Source: Spinacia oleracea
Taxonomy: Eukaryota; Streptophyta; Magnoliopsida; Caryophyllales; Amaranthaceae
Assembly (NCBI RefSeq): GCF_020520425.1
Contig: NC_079490.1
Coordinates: forward strand, 7,750,001 to 7,814,000
Direction: 5' to 3'
DNA: 64,000 nucleotides
In this document: positions 57,600-64,000 of the stretch, one piece after another
Position numbering within the stretch: the stretch's first letter is position 1
Layout of the letters: every line of letters starts with the position of its first letter
Translations under genes and position numbers: made by a program
The notes under the pieces: generated by a model
Told to the model about the DNA's origin: nothing
Databases searched by the model: none
Seen by the model: only the letters and a program-made list of their open reading frames with translations

Positions 57600-57604
57600 C
57601 CACC

Positions 57605-59211
57605 TATTGTCATGGGATACACTCCAACGCCCTAGAGACATGGGAGGGATAGGAATCCGGTCTGCCAGACAAGCCAACTCCGCATTCCTTACGAAATTGG
57701 GTTGGATGGTACTTACTGAACCAAATGCTCTATGGTCTCGTGTGTTAAGGCACAAATATTGTAGTGGGAGGTGTGACATTGATATGTTCATGCCAAAATC
57801 AAGCATGTCTAATGTATGGGGAGGCATCACTGAAAACGTGAACTGGCTAAAGAAAGGTTCGGCGGTTGCAATTGGTAATGGGCGAACGACTCTATTCTGG
57901 GACCATGTGTGGGCTACAGACCGTCCTCTTCGCGAAGAAGCAGTGGGAATTATACCCAATGAACTTGATGGAGCAATTGTAGAAGAGTTATGGGACATGA
58001 ATTTGGGGTGGAAATGGGAAAATTTTGCCCATCTCTTACCCAACGAGGCCTCACAGAGAATAGCATCCCACAAAGTCATTGCTGACCCAACTGCAGGTGA
58101 CCTCAGATATTGGAAAGGCTCGAAGACTGGAGGATTCTCAATCAAGTATGCATTCAGCATAATGAGAGAGGATGACAGTCAACTCAAAGACCCACAATGG
58201 GAGCTAGCTTGGAAAGCTCCGGTTCAGCAAAGAGTGCGTGTGTTCCTATGGTTAGCTCTACATGATCGTATCTTGGGCAACGCAAACCGACTGAAACGGC
58301 AACTTACAGATGATCCAAGGTGCAAAAGGTGTGATAGGAACCAAGAGGAGACCACTCTACACCTCCTGCGTGACTGCCCCACAGCGAGGAGCGTTTGGAA
58401 TAGTGTAGGAGGCACGGCCTTATACCCCTCCTTTTACACGGGTGATCTAAGAACATGGATCATTCGCAATTTAAAGGCTGAGGGTCTTACTTACTCAGAC
58501 AAATGGCCAACCTGCTTTGCACTCACGTTATGGTGGAACTGGAAATGGAGGAATTGCTTGTGTTTTGGGAGAAACAATGCTATTCCAATTGATACAGGAG
58601 CATTCTTGCGAGCCAAAACTGATGAAACTCACAGGGCCTTCTATGGTACTGATGATGCTACTCAACTGCAAACACCTGCAAGGCGTGAAGTCTATATCCG
58701 TTGGTTGGCTCCCCCACATGACTGGTTTGTATTGAACACCGATGGGGCCTCCAAAGGCACCCCCGGTCTTGCTGGAGGTGGGGGCATCATTCGTGACAGT
58801 GTCGGAGTATGTATACGGGGCTTTACAGCCAACTTGGGCATCTGTTCAGCGTACAAGGCAGAGATTACAACAGCTGAAATAGGGCTCACGATGGCTAAAG
58901 AAATGGGCCTTGAGAAGCTAATACTACAAATGGACAACAAAGCGTGCGTTGAGGTGCTGAAGAATGAAGAGTATCAAGGGGGAGAATGTTTCCACCTAAT
59001 CCAAAGCTGTCGCAACATCATCAAATCTTTAGGTTCTAATTTTCGTATTTTGCACTGTTATAGGGAAGGGAATAAGGTAGCTGATAAGCTAGCCAACTTA
59101 GGGGCAATCCAAATGAATCGACTAGTGATATTTGAGAGCCCACCTCCCACCATCCCTAGCCTGATCCATGAGGATCTCATGGGTGTTACTACACCCCGTT
59201 TTATTGTTTAG
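57605..59211 (+). pseudogene. LINE ORF2, right part: zf-RVT and RNase H
   Basis: Continuing KIH|LLSWDTLQRPRDMGGIGIRS, the frame stays open to 59211. It has the linker (AVAIGNGRTTLFWDHVWATD), the zf-RVT region (PVQQRVRVFLWLALHDRIL, CKRCDRNQEETTLHLLRDC) and an RNase H with its acidic residues (WFVLNTDGASKGTPGLAGGG, YKAEITTAEIGLTMAKEMG, LQMDNKACVEVL, GNKVADKLANLG). Together with 40560-40878 it encodes about 640 residues without a stop. It is not recorded as functional, because it is split by 16.7 kb and lacks the 5' half. Confidence 0.88.
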
Positions 59212-59244
59212 TTTCTTTGTTAGGGGTTTGCCCCTCATTTGCAT

Positions 59245-59248
<4 letters not shown>

Positions 59249-59298
<50 letters not shown>
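59249..59298. repeat. (AT)25 microsatellite
   Basis: A perfect AT dinucleotide run at the 3' end of the LINE, likely length-variable. Confidence 0.95.
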
Positions 59299-59300
<2 letters not shown>

Positions 59301-59440
59301 CATCACTCTTATTTTGTTTTGGTGTATATGTTTTTGTAGAAACGTATGTGATATTGGAATATAGTTCCTCCCCTTATATCGATCGAGAAGCAGGTTTCGA
59401 AAACCGCAATCTTCCCGATGAAGAGCTTCAGACTAATAAG

Positions 59441-59774
59441 TACTCCCTCCGTATTTATTTAAGAGATACACTTACTTTTTCCGGCCGTATTTATTCAAGA
59501 GATACACTTGCCATTTTTAGTAACTTATCAACCCCACCATCTAATTAAATAATCTATCTAATATATCCTATGTCTCACCACCCTATTAAACAAATTATTT
59601 CATAACTACACCGTACCCCACTCCCACCCTCTAAAATGACATGGTCCCCATTTGTTTTCCTTATTAAAATATCTATCCTAACCCTACTTGTTTTATTACT
59701 TTATTTCAATCAATTTTTCTTCTTAATACCCGTGCCCGGCCAAGTGTATCTCTTACATAAATACGGAGGGAGTA
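59441..59774. mobile_element. Stowaway MITE with CTCCCTCCGTATTTAT termini (330 bp)
   Basis: The body is 59443-59772, with TA at 59441-59442 and 59773-59774. The terminal repeats (CTCCCTCCGTATTTATTTAA / reverse of TTACATAAATACGGAGGGAG, continuing through GAGATACACTT) have one mismatch in about 31 bp. The left arm is partly duplicated inside (GGCCGTATTTATTCAAGAG). Confidence 0.93.
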
Positions 59775-59970
59775 CAATACAGGTTATGATAAATGAGGTT
59801 TAACATGCATTTTTTCTGTCCTACGGAGTATTACTGTTTTACTCATCAGATACTTGGAATATATATAGCATATATATGCGAATTTTTATTACTCCCACAT
59901 GACAACATATATAGGTGTATTAGTGTATATGCTAGTGCCTGAGTGGCTGAGTTGATGCAACTCGATCAGG

Positions 59971-60480
59971 ATGAAAGGTACAGATCGACCTACAAACGTT
60001 AATATTAAGGAGAGTCATACGGTGCACCATTTTGATCCTCAACCAAGCAACAATCTCGACAAGATCACCTTATGGAGGTATGGTAAGTGCAGGTCTGCTG
60101 ATTTTTTCTCTATTATGGTGGATGCAGCATGGAAAAGGAAGAAGAAGGTCAAAATGAGGGAATGGGAAGCTGCAGTAGCTTGGGTGGAAGACTCGGACAA
60201 TATCCACAGGAGATCAGGGGCAAAGCGAATTTTCGCTAATTCAGCTCTACAAGCAGAGTGTATTGCGATATGGGAAGGACTCAAGGAAGCCGGTGCTGTG
60301 TCCAAAAATGTTATAATCAAGTCTGATTGCAAGGAGGCAATTGAGTCAATAAGAAACCCAAAAAGATCTAGCTCCAGTTAGTATTGCTCCCATTATTGTG
60401 GATATTCATACCGAAGCTGCAAAATTAGATTATGTGGTATGTGTAAAAGTTAGTAGAGAAATGCTAGTTAGGGCGGGGCC
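59971..60480 (+). pseudogene. RNase H-like (RVT_3) fragment
   Basis: The frame 59971-60381 reads FFSIMVDAAWKRKKKVKMRE, SALQAECIAIWEGLKEAG and VIIKSDCKEAIESI, the D-E-D pattern of the plant RNase H-like domain. A frameshift at about 60365 continues LAPVSIAPIIVDIHTEAAKL and VVCVKVSREMLVRA. No RT or zf-RVT part precedes it. It could be a LINE relic or a remnant of a stand-alone RNase H-like gene. Confidence 0.55.
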
Positions 60481-60840
60481 CATAATCTTGCACAGCAAGA
60501 GAGAAAGGGTCTGTAGTTCGGTTTTTTCTGTTAAGCTGTCAAAAAAACAAAACATGCTTTTTGAACCAGGATATAAAACTTGATTAGTAAACTTCAATCA
60601 TGTATGAGTGAACTAAAATCGAGGAAAAAAAAACTTAACCCAATTAAAGAAAATGCAAAATTAAATTGTATAAAGTATATTCAAAACTGTCTTTGTATTA
60701 ATGAATAAGTGTAACAAACAAAAAAAAGTGAACATGCTAAATCCAAGCCAAGTTAACTTTTTTTTAATACAACTTAACCTAGCTAATAATTAATGGTAAG
60801 CTATTCAATTCTGTAGCTAATTAATGGTAAGCTATTCAAT
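60481..60840. other. AT-rich spacer; no feature recognised
   Basis: Contains a short tandem repeat of TTAATGGTAAGCTATTCAATTC at about 60791-60842. Nothing else is supported. Confidence 0.4.
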
Positions 60841-60952
60841 TCACAAAATTACATTATTTTTGCCTGCCCCTGATGCCTGCCTTAGTTTAGTAAGTGACAA
60901 CATTGGGTTTAATCAGATATGTGCCTCCAAATGCATATCTGAGGGCACGATG
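60841..60952. repeat. Right copy of the repeat shared with 40431-40561
   Basis: It matches the left copy over the first about 39 bp and the last about 38 bp, with an unrelated middle of different length. It ends where the copia LTR begins. Confidence 0.6.
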
Positions 60953-61157
60953 TTATTTCGAAAGTGTCATTTGAATTTATGAGTACCTTATTTGAACTTA
61001 TGAGTACATATTAGGGCCTATATTGTATTTGGGCCTTACTCATTCAATTGTATTTAATGTATTGCCAAAGAGCCCATAGCTTAGCCTTGTATTATATAAG
61101 TATACGTTGCTGTGAAATACAAAATCAAGGAAACTACATACCCTAATTAATTTGTCA
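60951..61157 (+). repeat. 5' LTR of a copia element (about 207 bp)
   Basis: It starts TGTTATTTCGAAAG (or possibly at the TG of TGAGGGCACG, 60940) and ends AATTTGTCA directly before the primer site. TATTATATAAG near 61092 is a TATA-like box. The matching 3' LTR must lie beyond the window. Confidence 0.75.
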
Positions 61158-61286
61158 TGGTATCAGAGCTAGCAGCCTAGCAAACCCTAACCTACAAATT
61201 TTTTTTCTCTTCCTCCTATTTCTTCTTCTTCTTCTCGTCCGTTTCTTTCCATCAAGTTTGCACCAGCGTGACATTCTTGAATAACC

Positions 61287-64000
61287 ATGGATAGTGACGG
61301 CAAAATCGATCTCGCATCTCCGTATTACTTGAGTTCTGGAGATCAACCAGGGACCGTAATCACCCATGTATTGTTACGGGGTGAAAACTATATGGCGTGG
61401 GCTAGAGCAATGCAATTGGCTCTTCAATCGCGCAGGAAATTTATGTTCATCAATGGTACAATTACACAACCCAGTGACAAGACGAAACACCTAGATTGGG
61501 TGACTGTTAATTCGATGCTTGTCTCTTGGATGTTGAGGAGCATGGAACCCAAAATTGCTTCATCTATTCCCTTTCATGACAATGCAAAGAAACTATGGGA
61601 TTACTTGGCTAAGAAGTACGGCATTGCGAACGGTCCTCGTCTCCAACAACTCCGTTGTCAGATTACGACTTGTAAGCAGGGGAAGGGAATGTCTGTGGAG
61701 GATCATTATACCATGCTCACTGGTTTGTACGATGATTTGGTCCAATTCAAACCTCTTCGCGCCTGTGAATGTGGAGCTTGCTCGTGTGATATGGCTGGCA
61801 AATTAGCTGCAGACCGGGATGAAGAAATTTTACATCAGTTCCTCATAGGCGTGGATGACGACTTGTATGCAACGGTTCGCACAAACCTTCTGTCTCGCGT
61901 GCCTCTCCCTACTCTTGATGAGGCTTATCTGGCATTCATTCAAGAGGAACGCTCTCAATCCATTGCTACTGCAAAGGCTGTGACAGATGGGGTGCAAACT
62001 CAATCCATTTTTGCTGTGCAAGTTGATCGTCCGAGACCTCGCTTTGAGCGGCCTGACAAGTCTCACCTCACTTGTTCTCACTGCAAGCGTGACGGTCATG
62101 ATAATAGCACTTGCTTCAAGCTTCATGGCTATCCAGATTGGTATGAAGAGATGAAGCAGAGGCGCGCTAAGGGAGGGTCTTCGCGAGGAGGTGTTGCAGC
62201 AGGTCGTGGGCGTGGGGTTGTTGCGCGAGCGAACACTGTGTCTGGCAGTAGTGCTGTAGGGGAAAACAACCTGAATGTTGTGTCTGATGGTAGTGTACCA
62301 GAAGCTCAAATTGAGTATACACCTGAGCAAATTCGTACCCTACTCAATATGCTTAACAACAATGGTTCCCAATTAGACAAAATGACAGGTGCGTGCTCTA
62401 CTTTACCTTGGATAATTGACACCGGCGCGTCCCGCCATGTCACTGGTGATGCTACTCGTTTGACAAATATGGATTCAATTGTTGCTTCTCCTGTCGGTTT
62501 ACCGGACGGCAGCAATGTTATTGCTACCATGGAGGGTCAAGCGGCACTTTCGAGCACATTAATCCTCAATAATGTTTTATATGTTCCTACTTTGCATTGC
62601 AATTTAATATCGGTGTCGCAATTGATTGATGATTCTAACTGTTTTGTTCAATTCACTGACTCTCTGTGTGCTATACAGGACCGACTTTCGGGGCGCCTGA
62701 TTGGAGCCGGTGAACGGAAAGATGGACTCTATTATTTTCGGGCAATACCTACAGTGTGTGCGGTGACAATTCCTGAAGTATCTACATTTGAGCTATGGCA
62801 TCGTCGACTGGGGCATCCGTCTGATAGAGTTCTCAAGTTAGTACCTGCTATTAAGAATTGTCCTCGTAATGTTACGAAGAAATTAAATAAAGCTTGCGGA
62901 ATTTGTCCACAAGCAAAGCAACATCGTGAAAGTTTTCCTGTTAGTGATAGTAAAGCCAGTAGAATTTTTGAATTAATACATTGTGATCTATGGGGACCAA
63001 ATTCTGTTTCTTCAACCAGTGGTGCCCATTATTTTTTGACATTAGTCGATGATTTTTCAAGAGCAGTGTGGGTGTATTTATTGAATTCAAAAACAGAAGT
63101 TTATAAAGCGTCTCGTTCATTTTTTGCTATGATTGAACGTCAATTTGAAACGAATGTCAAATTCGTTCGTAGTGACAATGGAACGGAATTTAGATGTATG
63201 TTGAATTATTTTGATGAAAATGGGATCATATTTCAAACTTCATGTGTCGGTACCCCTCAACAAAACGGTCGAGTTGAACGTAAGCATCAACACATTTTAA
63301 ATGTTGGACGTGCATTGATGTTTGAGGGAAACCTACCTATTTCTCTATGGGGTGAATGTATTTTGGGTGCGGTTTATTTAATTAATCGAACTCCTTCTGG
63401 CTTGTTGCAAAACAAAACACCGTTTGAGGTCTTATTTGACAAAGAACCTGATTTGGATCATCTGCGTATTTTTGGTTGTCTTTGCTTTGCATATAATCAG
63501 AAGTCTAAGGGTAATAAATTTGCATCTCGGAGTCGGAAATGTGCATTCGTTGGATATCCTAATGGCAAGAAGGGGTGGAAGTTGTATGACATGGAAACGT
63601 CTGAAATCTTTGTATCTCGGGATGTCAAATTCCATGAACATGAATTTCCCTTTGATATTTCGAGTGAGAAACTAATTGATGATAATGTGTTGAGCACTGG
63701 TAATTTGAATGTTAATATTGGTGTGTTGGATGACTTGGAACATATTGGTTTTTTTAATGATTTACATGGTGGGTCAGCAGAGCCCACAACAAGGGTGTGG
63801 GATGAGGTCCCTTCCCACGGTGTGGCAGTGGAAGCTACTGCTCCACTGGAGTTGTCCAGCCCAATCTCACCATCGCTGGCCCAAGCAGATGTATTGCCAG
63901 CGCTGGACCAACCAGGTGGGTTGTCTCCATCAACAGGCCCAGCTCCTCCCTTGGCCCAACACTCTTGCTCTTCTTCTCTTGGTTCACATCAGGCCACGCC
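61287..64000 (+). CDS. Copia gag-pol polyprotein (gag, protease, integrase; partial)
   Basis: From ATG 61287 the frame is open to the window end. Gag: YLSSGDQPGTVITHVLLRGE, ENYMAWARAMQLALQSRRKF, and a CCHC knuckle (CSHCKRDGHDNSTC). Protease: LPWIIDTGASRHVTGD, with the catalytic DTG. Pre-integrase: ELWHRRLGHPSDRVLKL and CGICPQAKQHRESFP. Integrase core: LIHCDLWGP, FVRSDNGTEFRC, GTPQQNGRVERKHQHIL, then the GKQKGS-like part (AFVGYPNGKKGWKLYD, VSRDVKFHEHEFPF). The last 70 residues are a Pro/Ser-rich linker before RT, which lies outside. The start is the first ATG 118 nt after the primer site. No frameshift or stop was found at the positions checked. Confidence 0.92.
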   Translation, partial: MDSDGKIDLASPYYLSSGDQPGTVITHVLLRGENYMAWARAMQLALQSRRKFMFINGTITQPSDKTKHLDWVTVNSMLVSWMLRSMEPKIASSIPFHDNAKKLWDYLAKKYGIANGPRLQQLRCQITTCKQGKGMSVEDHYTMLTGLYDDLVQFKPLRACECGACSCDMAGKLAADRDEEILHQFLIGVDDDLYATVRTNLLSRVPLPTLDEAYLAFIQEERSQSIATAKAVTDGVQTQSIFAVQVDRPRPRFERPDKSHLTCSHCKRDGHDNSTCFKLHGYPDWYEEMKQRRAKGGSSRGGVAAGRGRGVVARANTVSGSSAVGENNLNVVSDGSVPEAQIEYTPEQIRTLLNMLNNNGSQLDKMTGACSTLPWIIDTGASRHVTGDATRLTNMDSIVASPVGLPDGSNVIATMEGQAALSSTLILNNVLYVPTLHCNLISVSQLIDDSNCFVQFTDSLCAIQDRLSGRLIGAGERKDGLYYFRAIPTVCAVTIPEVSTFELWHRRLGHPSDRVLKLVPAIKNCPRNVTKKLNKACGICPQAKQHRESFPVSDSKASRIFELIHCDLWGPNSVSSTSGAHYFLTLVDDFSRAVWVYLLNSKTEVYKASRSFFAMIERQFETNVKFVRSDNGTEFRCMLNYFDENGIIFQTSCVGTPQQNGRVERKHQHILNVGRALMFEGNLPISLWGECILGAVYLINRTPSGLLQNKTPFEVLFDKEPDLDHLRIFGCLCFAYNQKSKGNKFASRSRKCAFVGYPNGKKGWKLYDMETSEIFVSRDVKFHEHEFPFDISSEKLIDDNVLSTGNLNVNIGVLDDLEHIGFFNDLHGGSAEPTTRVWDEVPSHGVAVEATAPLELSSPISPSLAQADVLPALDQPGGLSPSTGPAPPLAQHSCSSSLGSHQAT

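Larger units (their letters stand above)
40874..57604 (-). mobile_element. Ty3/gypsy Tat-lineage LTR retrotransposon with antisense gene (16.7 kb including nested copia)
   Basis: CCACC is duplicated at 40874-40878 and 57600-57604. The element spans 40879-57599 and reads right to left: 5' LTR, primer site, gag-protease-RT-RNase H-second RNase H-integrase, a 10-kb 3' region, 3' LTR. The two RNase H domains and the TGGCGCCGTC primer site mark the Tat lineage (Ogre/Retand/TatII-III group). The 3' region carries an antisense gene (41726-50235) interrupted by a copia element. The two 435-bp LTRs differ at 8 positions with no indels by my count, so it is a fairly young insertion. Frameshifts in pol and a stop in the antisense gene make it non-autonomous now. 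Confidence 0.95.
57605..59298 (+). mobile_element. LINE, right part, ending in (AT)25
   Basis: This is the continuation of the LINE split at 40878. After the stop at 59211 a short 3'UTR ends CATCAAA followed by an (AT)25 tract (59249-59298) where a poly-A tail would be expected. No target duplication was found for the LINE as a whole. Confidence 0.8.
60951..64000 (+). mobile_element. Ty1/copia retrotransposon, 5' half (continues past window)
   Basis: LTR, primer site TGGTATCAGAGC (61158-61169, tRNA-iMet type) and an open gag-pol frame to the window end. The short LTR and domain order are typical of plant copia elements. With no lesions in 904 codons this is the best candidate for a recently active element here. 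Confidence 0.9.

Noticed and set aside
60940-60950. Alternative LTR start at TGAGGGCACGA
   Set aside because: The same bases occur at 40546-40559 without an LTR, so they are more likely flanking repeat; the start at 60951 was preferred.

Overview
This is a plant nuclear genome window. It is AT-rich and has spliced genes with GT-AG introns, a cytosolic ribosomal protein gene, a plant NAC-type gene remnant, L1-type LINEs, Ty1/copia and Ty3/gypsy (Tat lineage) LTR retrotransposons, Stowaway/Tourist/hAT/Mutator-type MITEs and a tRNA-derived SINE. The repeats (GGAAATATT-rich copia LTR, foldback elements rich in CAGATAAAATAAG) look like those of Caryophyllales such as Amaranthaceae. That placement is an inference from memory of repeat style, not proven here. 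There is no sign of bacterial operons, CRISPR arrays or tRNA/rRNA genes.

Layout. 0-8.6 kb holds two host genes on the + strand. The first is a three-exon cis-prenyltransferase-like gene (1615-4838), whose promoter and an adjacent Tourist-type MITE are present twice in tandem. The second is a seven-exon gene for a 201-residue membrane protein of unknown function (5929-8554). 9.4-15.4 kb holds two sister 5'-truncated LINEs, each with its own target-site duplication; one has an unbroken 652-codon frame and the other is decayed. 15.6-23 kb is AT-rich and carries a 3' copia fragment, a Stowaway MITE whose empty site survives in a neighbouring duplicate, an RNase H-like relic and a SINE. 23.0-28.05 kb is an almost full-length LINE on the - strand, with ORF1 (DUF4283 plus zinc knuckle) and ORF2 (endonuclease, RT, zf-RVT) overlapping by ATGA and carrying few lesions. 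28-37.5 kb contains a Mutator-like non-autonomous element, minisatellites, a NAC-domain pseudogene, a GC-rich hAT-type element, an orphan terminal exon and a copia-like LTR.

37.5-40 kb holds the host gene for ribosomal protein eL31 (RPL31), with site II and telo-box promoter motifs. 40.5-59.3 kb is a three-level nest. A LINE is split by a 16.7-kb Tat-lineage gypsy element (435-bp LTRs, eight differences by hand count, target-site duplication CCACC). That element is itself split by a 5.1-kb 5'-truncated copia element (target-site duplication ATTAC). The gypsy element reads gag-PR-RT-RNH-aRNH-INT on the - strand. On the + strand, between pol and the 3' LTR, it carries a separate intron-containing antisense gene with its own TATA box, encoding a Transposase_28-like protein with a coiled-coil tail. 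The two gene sets converge on an array of hairpin-bearing repeats. 59.3-61 kb has a Stowaway MITE and an RNase H relic. From about 60.95 kb to the window end lies the 5' half of another copia element (LTR, tRNA-Met primer site, open gag-pol) that runs off the window.

The host genes are few (CPT-like, membrane protein, RPL31), and most of the window is retroelement history. The features most worth a second look are the antisense gene of the Tat element with its hairpin array, the copia element that seems to have integrated with an internal end, the 22-bp duplication around a copia fragment, and the divergent active-site motifs of the cis-prenyltransferase.
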